Below are positions 1 to 9,231 of a DNA stretch of 64,000 bases, one piece after another. Below the pieces are notes generated by a model. That model was not told where the DNA came from. It ran no database searches and was given only the letters and a program-made list of their open reading frames with translations. The stretch is from the NCBI GenBank assembly GCA_029263455.1, contig JAJCXM010000023.1, positions 1-64,000 of the forward strand, read 5' to 3'. How positions within the stretch are numbered: the first letter of the stretch is position 1; each line of letters opens with the position of its first letter. Source of the DNA: Holophagae bacterium. GTDB lineage: Bacteria > Acidobacteriota > Holophagae > Acanthopleuribacterales > Acanthopleuribacteraceae. Position numbers and translations under genes: made by a program.

Positions 1-345
1 TGTATTGAAAACGGTCATCGGGTAGAGGGTCTCGATGACGTCGGAACCAGCCTCTCCCGTCCCTTGACCCACCGCCCAGCCACCAGGGTTGACGGAAACA
101 GGTGCGCCAAAAACCGCACCGGTGCAGTCGGCAATCGAGACCTCAGTCACCAGCATGCTGCCTTGATCGACGGTGGTGATCAGGATCTGTTCGGCACCCA
201 GAAAAGTGCCGTCAACCGTGACCACCGGACAGCCGGTGTTAGGATCATCGTCCAAATCAAGCGGGATGCGGAACTCCACCGTTTGAGCAAAAACCAAACA
301 TGAAGACAATAAAGTTCCCACAGCCAGCCTAATGAATAGACGCAT
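1..345 (-). CDS. Secreted protein of unknown function, 3' end beyond the left edge
   Basis: An open frame of 115 codons runs off the left edge. The ATG at 345 follows a strong ribosome binding site (TTGAGGAGG, about 6 bases upstream). The first 21 residues (MRLFIRLAVGTLLSSCLVFAQ) form a signal peptide with a cleavage site near FAQ. The mature part starts TVEFRIPLDLDDDPNTGCPV, rich in Asp and Thr, which suits an extracellular beta-rich protein, but I do not recognise a family. Only the N-terminal region is visible, so the full length and C-terminal domains are unknown. The frame and start are well supported; the function is not. Confidence 0.6.
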   Translation of the reverse strand, partial: MRLFIRLAVGTLLSSCLVFAQTVEFRIPLDLDDDPNTGCPVVTVDGTFLGAEQILITTVDQGSMLVTEVSIADCTGAVFGAPVSVNPGGWAVGQGTGEAGSDVIETLYPMTVFNT

Positions 346-550
346 CCAATCCTCCTCAAAATAACCACGAACGATTTGTCATTCTAGCGCACGTTTTAGA
401 GCCGTGACGCCAACATCGAAATCTTTACAGTGGTAACAAGGCAGTCAAGATTAGTTGGGCCCGGACCGCAAGCTTAAACGCTGGCTCTTAAGTGCATGAG
501 GCCGCATGGCTTAACGTCATTTGACTTCAGTGTTCAGGACCAGCCCGTCA

Positions 551-1315
551 TTAATCCATTAATCCCAATGACACAGGACAGTGATCTGAACCCAATGTTT
601 GAGGGTGATGTTGTACGGAATTAACACGGCTAACTAAGCCGCGATCGACGCAGTGGTAATCCAGACGCCATCCAACATTGCGTTCACGTACGCCTTTTCG
701 ATTACTCCACCAGGTATAGTGACCGCCATCGGGGTTTCGTTCCCGGAAGATGTCGACATAGTCGTCCGCTAGGAAATCCGACATCCACTGTCTCTCTTCA
801 GGCAGGAAGCCTGCGTTTTTGCGGTTGGACTTAGGGTTGGCTAGGTCAATTTCTTGGTGCGCGATATTGTAGTCGCCACAAAGGACCACATGTTTGCCTT
901 TAGCCCGCCATTGATCCAGGAAGAGCTTTATCTGATCACAGAAGCGCAATTTGTAGGGCAAGCGAGCGTGTTCCCTTTGGCTATTTGGGAAGTAGGCATT
1001 GACCACAACACATTGGGGGAATTCTAGCCACTGAACGCGTCCCTCGTCGTCGAACTCATCAATGCCAAGCCCCGTTCCTACCTGCAGCGGTGTTCGTTTT
1101 GAGTAGGTAACCAAACCGCTATACCCTGGCTTTTTGGCCGGACACCAAAAGGACTCAAAAGGATGCGGCCGCAGCAAATCATCGGTCAATTGTTCAGGTT
1201 TAGCCTTGATTTCTTGCACGCAGATGACATCGCCGTTTGAACCTGCCATCCACTGCAGATAGCCCTTCTTGGCTGCTGCCCGAATGCCGTTTACATTCCA
1301 TGAGTACATTAACAA
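551..1315 (-). CDS. xthA: Exodeoxyribonuclease III (AP endonuclease family)
   Basis: This 254-residue protein has the length and motif order of the ExoIII/AP endonuclease family, which acts on abasic sites and 3' blocked ends during base excision repair in the cytoplasm. Visible motifs are SWNVNGIRA at residues 5-13 (Asn7), QEIK with the metal-binding Glu35, CGDYNIAH in the middle (catalytic Asp/Asn), and GSDHCPV near the C-terminus (Asp-His pair). The protein is collinear with the family from end to end, with no truncation. It stands alone, about 70 bases downstream of nadR on the same strand, so the two could be co-transcribed. The bacterial xthA/exoA subtype cannot be told apart by eye. 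Confidence 0.93.
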   Translation of the reverse strand: MLMYSWNVNGIRAAAKKGYLQWMAGSNGDVICVQEIKAKPEQLTDDLLRPHPFESFWCPAKKPGYSGLVTYSKRTPLQVGTGLGIDEFDDEGRVQWLEFPQCVVVNAYFPNSQREHARLPYKLRFCDQIKLFLDQWRAKGKHVVLCGDYNIAHQEIDLANPKSNRKNAGFLPEERQWMSDFLADDYVDIFRERNPDGGHYTWWSNRKGVRERNVGWRLDYHCVDRGLVSRVNSVQHHPQTLGSDHCPVSLGLMD

Positions 1316-1387
1316 TTTAGCTCCCTAGCGACGTCAATTCGGTCGATGGTAACAGCTTTAAATTAGCGTCTGAACGTTATTTCTGCC

Positions 1388-2410
1388 TTAGAGAAAAGGG
1401 TAATCGCCTTTGGCTAGCTGACGCAAACGGTATGGTGAATGCAACAAGGCGTCAATGGCGTTGGTGGCTTGCTCAAATCTTGAACTCCAGCTTCCTGTAA
1501 CTTCAACAAGCGGAGCGCCAATCTTGCGAAGCACGACGGAAAAACGACGATCCATATCTTGTCTCACGTGCTCCCCATCGCGGGTGCCATCCTGAGTGAA
1601 GGGCACATCACAGCGCAAGAACAGGTACAAATGCGGCATTCGTGGTCGTGCGAATTCCACTAAAGAACGCGAACTAAAGGCCAGGTAGCGCTCATGCCAC
1701 ACAGCGGTTGCGAGTGGGTCGGTGTCACAAATTAGCAAGCCTGAGCATTGTCCAGCTTGGGCGTCCTCGTGTTGCGCTTGTTTGTGCGCAATGTGAAGGA
1801 ACTCGTCGCTGTGCCACTGGTTGCTTTCTAACGTCGCCTCACCGTTAGCTAACTTCTGTGCCCAATAATCGCGCCCATACTCGGGCACCCAACTCGTCGC
1901 ATAGTGTTGGCTAAGTCTCTCTGCCAGCACCGTCTTGCCAGTCGATTCGGCGCCGATCAGCACTACACGCAGGGCTAAGAACGCGCGTGGCCCCGGCCCG
2001 ATATGTGACCAATGAGCGAGTGGGTCCTGCCTAATTTGCGTCGCCGATATGGGAATACGAGTGCGCTGAGGGTCGACACTAATATGCTTACAGCCCATAA
2101 AGTGCGCATAGCGTTCTCCATAGTCTTCAGAAGTGAAGACCACATCGGGAGCCATACCTAGCCGTTCAATCGTGTGTTGTGCCCACAGTTCGGAATTATC
2201 GTCTTCGCCCAAATCGAGCACGCTGTGTACCAAGGCCTGTAGGAAGCGTTTCTGGACCCAGTCGACACGCATGTGGCCCGGAATCCATTGGTCCGGCAGA
2301 TGAATGACAAATATGTCTAGATGATCGCAGTGATCAAGCGCGTAGTTGATCAGATATTCGTGGCCAAGGTGGGGCGGATAAAACTTTCCAACCACTAAGC
2401 CGCGAGTCAT
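1388..2410 (-). CDS. nadR: NadR-like nicotinamide-nucleotide adenylyltransferase / ribosylnicotinamide kinase
   Basis: This bifunctional NAD salvage enzyme is about 340 residues from the chosen start. The N-terminal nucleotidyltransferase has GKFYPPHLGH (HxGH at 14-17) and ISATQIR, the two signature motifs of the NMN adenylyltransferase fold. The C-terminal kinase has a P-loop GAESTGKT (153-160) followed by a YGRDYW segment typical of the ribosylnicotinamide kinase. There is no N-terminal helix-turn-helix as in the enterobacterial repressor form, so it is probably enzymatic only. The frame stays open upstream to 2503, but the extra 31 residues are basic and low in complexity. The start at MTRGLVVGKFY matches the usual start of the family. 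No strong ribosome binding site decides between them. Confidence 0.88.
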   Translation of the reverse strand: MTRGLVVGKFYPPHLGHEYLINYALDHCDHLDIFVIHLPDQWIPGHMRVDWVQKRFLQALVHSVLDLGEDDNSELWAQHTIERLGMAPDVVFTSEDYGERYAHFMGCKHISVDPQRTRIPISATQIRQDPLAHWSHIGPGPRAFLALRVVLIGAESTGKTVLAERLSQHYATSWVPEYGRDYWAQKLANGEATLESNQWHSDEFLHIAHKQAQHEDAQAGQCSGLLICDTDPLATAVWHERYLAFSSRSLVEFARPRMPHLYLFLRCDVPFTQDGTRDGEHVRQDMDRRFSVVLRKIGAPLVEVTGSWSSRFEQATNAIDALLHSPYRLRQLAKGDYPFL

Positions 2411-2596
2411 GGGTGTTGTATTTGGGCGTTCATTTCTACGCCTTCCGCTATTTGAGTTGTTGACGGCTACGACCCGCGGTCGAATCGCTATGTAACATAG
2501 CAAATCTTTCGCTGGAAGCGCGTGATGTTGCTTGAATTACGCGCGCGATCGACCTAGGGTTATGAAAACGCAGGTCCAACTATTCGAGGTAAGTTC

Positions 2597-4174
2597 ATGC
2601 CAGATTCGCCCTTTCAGCATATATCTGATTCGCCCACCTTGCCCAAGTCCAAATCCGAACGGGACGTTTATGATGTGTCCAGCCTCTATGAAGGCCCAAT
2701 CACCACGGCAAGCGAGGTGTCGGGCGATATTGAATTGGACGAGAAACTCCGGCAAGCCTATTTCTGGATCGTCAACTTCGCCATTATCAGTCCCCACTAC
2801 GATCTGGAATACCATGATGGCCCCAGCACCCAACTCAGAATAGGCGATGGCAAAACCGCCATCAGTCTCCCTTCGGGACAGAGTTATTCGAGTTTTGTGC
2901 TCATGCCGCTACTCACCTTTGCGGTGCGTAAGCGCTGTTTGTTTATTGGCGGACCTGGACGCGGAAAAACGGCTTCCGCGATTTTGATGGGTCTTTTGGC
3001 AGGTTATTCGTTAAAAGACGTACGGCGATCGATCCAACACGGTCAGCCCCAGATGACCATTTCTGACCTGCTCGGTAACCCCCTACCTTCAGATCTCATC
3101 AACGCAAAAAACATGGATGACATTCAAATCGCCTGGCGGAAATGGTTGTCCATGCGCGTCAAGATTATTGATGAATACAACCGCATTCCCACGCGCACGC
3201 AGTCCGCTTTGCTGACGGTTCTGGCCGATAATTACGCGGAGATCATGGACCAAATATATGAGTGTCCCGACGCCGCTTGGTTCTTGACGGCAAACGATGA
3301 TGCCGGTGGTGGCACTTATCCTGTGATTGAAGCTCTGCGTGACAGAATTGATGTGGTCGTCAAAGCGCTTGCCTTTAACCATCGTTTCTTGGATACGTTG
3401 TTGACACGGATTGAGGAAGACATTAGGCCCGAAGAAGTGATGCCAAGCCGCATCATCTTTACCGAATCTGAGTTAGACCAGATGAATCACGCAATTCGCG
3501 GCGTAAAGGTGCCCCCATTGCTCAGGCGTCGACTTGAATTTTTTGCCAGCCAATTTGAGTACCTGGACTTTGGCGGCGAGCAGTTGGAGTACAAAACCAA
3601 AGATACGGCACGGATTGCAGGCCTAGACGTTTCGCAGCTTTCAGCCAAAGCATCGGGTGTGGATAGGCTCAAGGATTTGGGCTCTCAAACCATGAATGGC
3701 TTGTCGGTCCGTGCGCTGTTAACCACTTTGAGTTACGTCAAAGCGCTGGCTTACTTTCGCGGAAACAACGAGGTGGAGATCGACGATTTGCGCCAGATCC
3801 TGCCATTTGTGCTGCACGATCGCTTGGTTATGAACGCGGATTCGCCCTTTTTTGAGACGGCAGAGAATGAGCGTCTGCGTTCCGATCGCGTCAGTTGGAT
3901 TCGACGTTTGTTTGACCTAGCCTGCGCTGAATATGACCGGCTGGACCTGGACCAGTCTGACCCGGTAGCTGACTACAGCAAAACCTTTGAGCTAGGTCTG
4001 GAAGGCCTCACCGCGTCCGTGGTGGAAACGCGGCTTGTGCAAATCGAAAACACGCTGCGCGATTGGACAAAGGGGCGGAAATTGTACGGGCATTTGTATG
4101 AAGACATTCTAAAGCTCAAGTACTTACACCAACGTTACACGAATTACCTACGCTGGCTGAAATGGCAATCTTAA
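2597..4174 (+). CDS. MoxR-family AAA+ ATPase, first gene of a MoxR-vWA operon
   Basis: A 525-residue AAA+ ATPase of the MoxR branch. Walker A is GGPGRGKT at residues 118-125. Walker B is KIIDEYNRIP with Asp192-Glu193, followed by the FLTANDD sensor-1 region and EALRDRID, all typical of MoxR chaperone-like ATPases that act with von Willebrand A proteins. The C-terminal ~130 residues are helical and have no family I know. GAGG lies 7 bases before the ATG. The next gene overlaps the stop by 13 bases, and the whole operon to 8859 is overlapped end to end. By family knowledge it should remodel or insert a cofactor in a partner protein using ATP; the partner here is presumably the vWA protein at 5196. 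Confidence 0.9.
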   Translation: MPDSPFQHISDSPTLPKSKSERDVYDVSSLYEGPITTASEVSGDIELDEKLRQAYFWIVNFAIISPHYDLEYHDGPSTQLRIGDGKTAISLPSGQSYSSFVLMPLLTFAVRKRCLFIGGPGRGKTASAILMGLLAGYSLKDVRRSIQHGQPQMTISDLLGNPLPSDLINAKNMDDIQIAWRKWLSMRVKIIDEYNRIPTRTQSALLTVLADNYAEIMDQIYECPDAAWFLTANDDAGGGTYPVIEALRDRIDVVVKALAFNHRFLDTLLTRIEEDIRPEEVMPSRIIFTESELDQMNHAIRGVKVPPLLRRRLEFFASQFEYLDFGGEQLEYKTKDTARIAGLDVSQLSAKASGVDRLKDLGSQTMNGLSVRALLTTLSYVKALAYFRGNNEVEIDDLRQILPFVLHDRLVMNADSPFFETAENERLRSDRVSWIRRLFDLACAEYDRLDLDQSDPVADYSKTFELGLEGLTASVVETRLVQIENTLRDWTKGRKLYGHLYEDILKLKYLHQRYTNYLRWLKWQS

Positions 4175-5199
4175 AAGCCTTAGACCCGGCTACTAACGCG
4201 TTTGCACAAGCGCTCCAGCGCAACCGTCAGCGCTGTAATACTTTGTTTCGCATGCAGCGCCATCAACATCCTCATTTGGATGGCAAAGTACTCAATCAAT
4301 GGTTGTTAGATGTGATTGAGCCAGTTGTGCGTGAATTGGTAGATCAAGGTGTGGATGCCAACGAGTTAAGTCTCGCTTTTTTCGAGCTTAGTCTGGAATT
4401 GGCCGTGCACCGTCAGCTGGGTACGCAGCGCGACGACAGTATGCGGAGGCTCTGGACACGATTGATTCCTCGCTGGGGTCAACGGTTGAAATCAGATGCC
4501 GCTGCGCAGGTCGGCAAGCTCATTAATGCCAGCCTGTTTATGCGTCAATTTGGAAACTCGGCCGTTGATTTGTGGTTGGACTTGATGGAGCAGGCAACGG
4601 TGTTGGAGATGAATGCGGTTGATCTCTTCGAGTTTGGACAGGTGAATAGTTGGCGCTGCGGTGCCGCTCAATTTAGACAGTCTGCTTTAGATCTGTGTCA
4701 ATCAATGCGTGCCGATTCGCTGGTTCTCTTATTTGGTGATCGGGTCGATTGGACTGTCGCCAACGCTAAGAAAGAGGCATTGACACGCATGAATTCAGAT
4801 CCCTGGTGGAATGCGAACAAGCTGGCAGAAGACCGATCGCTGAAACTGGTGAATCGAATAGATGGTTACCGTGGCTTTGGAGGCCATTTTCAAGCGCCTC
4901 CGATCGTGCAATTGCAAGGCACAGATTTTGCCATCAGTGATGGACACCGTTGGTGGAGACTGTATGCGGATTGTTATGGGCATAACTTACAAAGATTCGA
5001 CTACAAGAATGAAGATTTTGAGCCGCTCGAGATTCGACCGCCGTGGAAATGTAAATTGGATGGATCACCAATCGAGTGTGATAGCGAAGAGCTAATACCG
5101 CCCGACTGGAAATCGGCCCGCAGTGTGGCCGCCAACCCAACCACACTTGTCTATACGACGCCTTTTAGCCATCAACTTATGCTGGTCGCCAAATCATGA
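4162..5199 (+). CDS. Unknown protein of the MoxR-vWA operon
   Basis: A 345-residue protein whose ATG lies inside the end of the MoxR gene (13-base overlap); its stop overlaps the next ATG as ATGA. I do not recognise a named domain. The first ~230 residues look all-helical with many Arg, Gln and Leu. The last ~100 residues turn beta-like and contain an aromatic stretch (DGHRWWRLYADCYGH) and two Pro-rich loops. No signal peptide or membrane segment is evident. In described MoxR-vWA ternary systems a third component, often with a bpX domain, sits between the ATPase and the vWA protein. Position makes this the candidate third component, but I cannot confirm the homology. Confidence 0.75.
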   Translation: MAILKALDPATNAFAQALQRNRQRCNTLFRMQRHQHPHLDGKVLNQWLLDVIEPVVRELVDQGVDANELSLAFFELSLELAVHRQLGTQRDDSMRRLWTRLIPRWGQRLKSDAAAQVGKLINASLFMRQFGNSAVDLWLDLMEQATVLEMNAVDLFEFGQVNSWRCGAAQFRQSALDLCQSMRADSLVLLFGDRVDWTVANAKKEALTRMNSDPWWNANKLAEDRSLKLVNRIDGYRGFGGHFQAPPIVQLQGTDFAISDGHRWWRLYADCYGHNLQRFDYKNEDFEPLEIRPPWKCKLDGSPIECDSEELIPPDWKSARSVAANPTTLVYTTPFSHQLMLVAKS

Positions 5200-6911
5200 A
5201 AACGCTTAGCGAAGAATGGACTCAGGCTTGGCCCGCGGCGCTTAATTGTTGGAGTCGTTTCACCCAAATCCGCGAACCTATGTTTTGCCAAGATGATAAG
5301 GAAGCGAAAGCGCAAGGCTTGACCTCGAGTTTTGCCATGATCCGTTTGAACGATCACGCCATCGTCATCAATCTGGCTCATATCAAGTCACTGGGTTTAG
5401 AAAACTATCCGCTAGAGGTGATGGCCCACGAAATAGGGCACCATGTCTTCTGTCCTGGCGATTTAGGCGACCATGGCCGCATGTTAGCCGTGGTTCGTCA
5501 TAACTTGCCACTGCGAGAGGAAGATGCTGGCTTGGTGGCCAACCTGTATTCTGATCTGTTGATTAATGATCGCTTGAAACGTGTTTCCGGGTTACGCATG
5601 GAAGAAGTCTATCGTCGCTTAGCAACAACAAGCGATGGTTTGTGGCGTGTCTACATGCGCATCTACGAAATATTATGGGCGCAAAAGACGGGTAGCCTCA
5701 GTGGCGCGGAACTGAGCGATCTTGAGGAAGGAGACGCTCAGCTCGGGTCGCGCATTATTCGCGTCTACGCCCATGATTGGAATCGAGGAGCGGGCTTGTT
5801 TGCGGCCCTGTGTCATCCCTATCTAGACGATGGCAAAGGCGAACAGACGAAGAAGATCATGAAGCGTTGGTTGGATACCGCCAATACGACGGGCGGTGAA
5901 GCCTTCCCGGCGGGTCTCGTTGAACGCGACGACGCCGAATTGGGGCCAGCCATCCACCCCTCGCAAGACCCGAACCTCAATCCACAGGCGAATGAAGTTG
6001 AAGTCACCGACTCAACATCGCAAACGGCAAGCAGCGGACAGGCCCGCGAACCCTTCGAGTACGGTGCCATCTTGAAGGCCATGGGTCTGAAGTTGGATAG
6101 ACACGATGTGGCCGTTCGTTACTACAAGGAGCGTGCGACGCCGCATCTAATCAAGTTCCCAAGACGGCAAATGCCTGAATCCCAAGAACCATTGGCTGAA
6201 GGTTTGGAGCCGTGGGATATCGGTTCGCCCATCGAGTCGGCGGATTGGTTTGAGAGTCTGATCCGAAGTCCGCAAATCATTCCGGGCGTGACCACCGTCC
6301 AACGCGTTTACGGCACGTCCCAAGGTGATCAACCGTCATACGAAGCGGTGGATTTAGATCTGTATATCGACTGTTCGGGCAGTATGCCAAACCCTCAATC
6401 ACAAACATCATATTTGGCTCTGGCCGGTGCAATTATTGCCTTGTCGGCTCTTAAAGTTGGCTCCCGAGTACAAGCTACCTTGTGGAGCGGGCCACGTCAG
6501 TTTCAGACTACGAACGGCTTTGTTGATGATGAACAAGCGATCTTGCGCATCGTGACTGGATATTTGGGCGGTTCGACCGCCTTTCCCATCCATTTGCTTA
6601 GAGACACGTATGAGACGCGCTCCGACGACGCTCGACCGGTGCATATCATGGTGATCTCGGACAGTGGGGTGGATACCATGTTCGCTAAAGACGAAAAGGG
6701 CGCTTCTGGCTGGGATATCGCCGCTGAGGCGCTGAATAAAGCCCGCGGTGGCGGGACACTGGTGCTGCAACTTTGGAAAGGCTGGCAACAAGTTCCTGAC
6801 TTAGTACGGGCCCATGAGCTCGGATTCAACATCCATCAAATCTCTGATTGGCTGGAGCTGGAATCCTTTGCGCGTGCCTTTGCACGTGAGCAATATGAGG
6901 TGGTGCCATGA
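5196..6911 (+). CDS. Metallopeptidase-like / von Willebrand factor A fusion protein (DUF2201-like)
   Basis: This 571-residue protein has two recognisable halves. The N-terminal part carries a zinc-peptidase motif HEIGH at 78-82 followed by H83. The C-terminal part is a vWA domain with a MIDAS motif DCSGS (Asp392, Ser394, Ser396) and a downstream GGSTAF segment that could supply the MIDAS threonine. A metallopeptidase-like domain fused to vWA is the layout of the DUF2201 family, regularly encoded beside MoxR ATPases. A Gln/Ser/Pro-rich linker (about 255-285) separates the halves. Overlaps of four bases on both sides imply translational coupling. Whether it cleaves protein is unknown; the HExxH supports zinc binding only. 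Cytoplasmic, since no signal peptide is seen. Confidence 0.87.
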   Translation: MKTLSEEWTQAWPAALNCWSRFTQIREPMFCQDDKEAKAQGLTSSFAMIRLNDHAIVINLAHIKSLGLENYPLEVMAHEIGHHVFCPGDLGDHGRMLAVVRHNLPLREEDAGLVANLYSDLLINDRLKRVSGLRMEEVYRRLATTSDGLWRVYMRIYEILWAQKTGSLSGAELSDLEEGDAQLGSRIIRVYAHDWNRGAGLFAALCHPYLDDGKGEQTKKIMKRWLDTANTTGGEAFPAGLVERDDAELGPAIHPSQDPNLNPQANEVEVTDSTSQTASSGQAREPFEYGAILKAMGLKLDRHDVAVRYYKERATPHLIKFPRRQMPESQEPLAEGLEPWDIGSPIESADWFESLIRSPQIIPGVTTVQRVYGTSQGDQPSYEAVDLDLYIDCSGSMPNPQSQTSYLALAGAIIALSALKVGSRVQATLWSGPRQFQTTNGFVDDEQAILRIVTGYLGGSTAFPIHLLRDTYETRSDDARPVHIMVISDSGVDTMFAKDEKGASGWDIAAEALNKARGGGTLVLQLWKGWQQVPDLVRAHELGFNIHQISDWLELESFARAFAREQYEVVP

Positions 6912-7507
6912 GTCAAGGTCCCGATGTCGGTGTCTTGTTGCAAAGGCTGGTGGCCACGCCGGCTGATTTCTTGGTGGAAATCCCTATCAAAGTGGAATGG
7001 GGAAGCTTGTCGGTCTTGGCGGTTGTGGCTGATACGCTACGCCTTTGGTCGCAAGCGTCACTGTCGCCTGAATTGGCCAATAACTGGCGTTACCAGTCGA
7101 AACAGGACGTAACCCAATATCGCAATCATATGAGGCTCTGTTTGCTGGCTTGTTGGTTACTGCACGAAGAGTCGTTCGCCGATTTGCCCGAGAACACCAG
7201 CAAGAAGGTCCAACAATGGATGAGCAAGGATTTGAAACTCCTGGCCGAGTTGGTCAAGGCCGACCACGTGGTTCGCGATTCGGATCGAAGAGAGGAGTTC
7301 GTGCGCTCAGCATTACGTGCACTTGATTTGCGTCCGGCCGGCGAAAGCCGTGCGCTGGCCTCAGACCGGCTGCAGACCTTGGATTCTGTGGCACGCGCTC
7401 GCGTCATTCAGGAGACCAAAGCAGCGCAAGACCGGGTGCGTAAGATCCGTGCCGAGATGCAAAAGAAGAGAGCGGCCGAGGCAGCCGCCGCCTGGGGACG
7501 AGAATGA
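6908..7507 (+). CDS. Small coiled-coil protein of the MoxR-vWA operon
   Basis: A 199-residue soluble protein. Residues 1-130 are helical and hydrophobic-patterned. The segment LRPAGESRALASDRLQTLDS (about 139-158) is followed by a charged, Ala-rich C-terminal helix (RVRKIRAEMQKKRAAEAAAA) that should form a coiled coil. ATGA overlaps join it to the vWA gene before and the ligase gene after. I recall similar short proteins with a coiled-coil tail next to MoxR/vWA genes, but I have no firm family name. Its place suggests a scaffold or adaptor between the ATPase-vWA pair and the ligase; that is inference. Confidence 0.75.
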   Translation: MSQGPDVGVLLQRLVATPADFLVEIPIKVEWGSLSVLAVVADTLRLWSQASLSPELANNWRYQSKQDVTQYRNHMRLCLLACWLLHEESFADLPENTSKKVQQWMSKDLKLLAELVKADHVVRDSDRREEFVRSALRALDLRPAGESRALASDRLQTLDSVARARVIQETKAAQDRVRKIRAEMQKKRAAEAAAAWGRE

Positions 7508-8859
7508 CCGACCACCGCTATCCGTGGCTATATGAGGCGGCCCAAAAGAACCTGAATCGTATCCTGGAACATGCGAACGCCCCCCGTTTCAACCATGAGT
7601 GCGGCGACTGTCTGGATGATGAAGATTATCGAGCCTGTATACAGTTTGAGCATCAGCTTAGGTCGACACCGGTAGGGTGGCGAAAAGGTGAGACCCCAGC
7701 TTGGCTGAATAACTTTGCAGATCAGTCGAAAGCGTCCGTACCCATCTATCGCCAGAAAGCGGCCTTAACGCGCGATTTCAGCGAGTTTCCAACCACCAAC
7801 CGCCAGGAAATGGCGTCGGCTCCCTGGTCATTTGTGCCGGACGACCAATCACTGGATAAACTGATGGTTTATTTCACGTCTGGCAGTACAGGCAAGCATA
7901 TGGATGTCTTGTCGCATCCGGTTGTGTCTAACAAATTCCTCGTTTTGATGCGCCACGTTCTGCGTAAACAAGGGATTGAGTTGGATGCTGGACCTGATCA
8001 AATGGCGATGGCTTTGGTTTGTGCACAATCGTCCACTTACACCTATGCATCTGTATCGCGCTACCTGAAAGGCTCGGCCTTTGTTAAGTTGAACCTCAAC
8101 CCCAAGGAATGGCGGCAGCCCCAAGATATGGGCGCTTTTTTGAACGATGTCCAACCACAGATCATTAGTGGTGATCCCATCTCGTTGGCTGAGTTGGCTC
8201 GCCTTGATCTGAAGTTGCTGCCGCGCGCGCTTATTTCCACTGCAATGACGCTCAGTCCGGCGCTGTGTCAGCAACTTAGCGAACGGTTCCTATGTCCAGT
8301 GATAGACGTGTATTCCATGAATGAATCTCGATTGATGGCTGTTGCAGACGATAAGGGTTTGCGCTGGGTTGCGCCAGACTGTTTTGTGGAGATCTTCGCC
8401 GAGCACGATGAGCCAGTGCAGCATGGCGAGTGGGGCGAGATAACCATAACGTCAAATAGAAACCCGCTTTCTCCTTTGATTCGATACCGAACCGGTGACT
8501 TTGGTCGCCTGAGTTTTGCCGATTCGGTCGTCCGCATCATTGATTTCCAAGGTCGCCCGCCGGTCGTTTTTCGCGTGGGCCAGCGTGTGATCAACAATAT
8601 CGAAATCGCGGTAGGGCTGCGGGCGTTCCCGCTGTTGGAATATGGTCTGCATCAACAACAAGACGGTGGGTTTGTTCTAAAAGTGCGAGCCGAAGCATCG
8701 GCCATCAAAGATGCATCGACTTGCTTACAGAGTATGGGAATCAGTCCTCTGAAGATAGAGCCCTTGCTCGACCTCCCAAACAAGAAACTCATTCAGTTCT
8801 CAACAGATCTGAAGCAAAAAAACGTGGCCTTAAGCTATGATCCGCTCGCTCCGCCGTAG
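7504..8859 (+). CDS. PaaK-like adenylate-forming ligase in the MoxR-vWA operon
   Basis: A 451-residue member of the ANL (acyl-CoA synthetase-like) superfamily, closest in pattern to phenylacetate-CoA ligases and LuxE-type acyl-protein synthetases. The P-loop YFTSGSTGK is at 123-131, and RTGD (ribose-binding Asp332) at 329-332. The adenine-loop position reads YSMNES rather than the usual Y-x-x-TE, a substitution at a conserved Thr-Glu. The C-terminal swivel domain is short and ends without a clear catalytic Lys motif. It is the last gene of the operon, coupled by an ATGA overlap. By family it should activate a carboxylate as an adenylate; the acyl acceptor (CoA, protein or amine) cannot be read from the sequence. 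Confidence 0.82.
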   Translation: MTDHRYPWLYEAAQKNLNRILEHANAPRFNHECGDCLDDEDYRACIQFEHQLRSTPVGWRKGETPAWLNNFADQSKASVPIYRQKAALTRDFSEFPTTNRQEMASAPWSFVPDDQSLDKLMVYFTSGSTGKHMDVLSHPVVSNKFLVLMRHVLRKQGIELDAGPDQMAMALVCAQSSTYTYASVSRYLKGSAFVKLNLNPKEWRQPQDMGAFLNDVQPQIISGDPISLAELARLDLKLLPRALISTAMTLSPALCQQLSERFLCPVIDVYSMNESRLMAVADDKGLRWVAPDCFVEIFAEHDEPVQHGEWGEITITSNRNPLSPLIRYRTGDFGRLSFADSVVRIIDFQGRPPVVFRVGQRVINNIEIAVGLRAFPLLEYGLHQQQDGGFVLKVRAEASAIKDASTCLQSMGISPLKIEPLLDLPNKKLIQFSTDLKQKNVALSYDPLAPP

Positions 8860-8960
8860 CTATACCGCGATTGGCCCATGAAGAGCCTTCGGGCTTGATC
8901 AATTAGCGAATTTTGTGAGGCCCGCAATAACTAGACATAAAAAAGAAGCGGTGTGAGGGA

Positions 8961-9231
8961 CTAGTCTTTTGAATCGAGATTGCCGACGCTGCTAATGTCA
9001 CGATGTAAGTGCAAGACAGCTCCGACCATGATGGCGTGATCGTCAAGTTCGCTCGACCAGTGACGCGCACGTTCTGAACTTGGCTTTTCGGGCTGAAGGC
9101 TGATGCCGTCCAATGGTCGCTCTTCCACAATGGGCAGCAGTCAGTCGGCTAAAAGTTGCCATTTATAAGTCACGTTGGCTTTAACGGTTTCGATCAATCG
9201 TTTACCGATTTACGGGCGCTATCACAAAATG
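8961..9231 (-). pseudogene. Decayed 3' remnant of a winged-helix/TPR regulator paralogue
   Basis: On the minus strand an interrupted reading frame ends at a TAG at 8961-8963. It encodes LLPIVEERPLDGISLQP, preceded after an in-frame TGA by YKWQLLAD. This matches the TPR regulator at 19491-21866, which has EWQRFGDC then MLAIVEGRPLDGIGRLP. The DNA behind the shared core differs at only a few of about 36 bases, and the TGA corresponds to a Cys codon there. Further upstream a second frame carries DSARKSVND, so at least one frameshift is needed as well. There is no start codon or N-terminal domain. It is best read as the eroded end of a former paralogue. Confidence 0.5.

Noticed and set aside
8880-8900. 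GCC-TTCG-GGC hairpin after the ligase gene as a terminator
   Set aside because: The stem is three to five bases and no T run follows on the plus strand.
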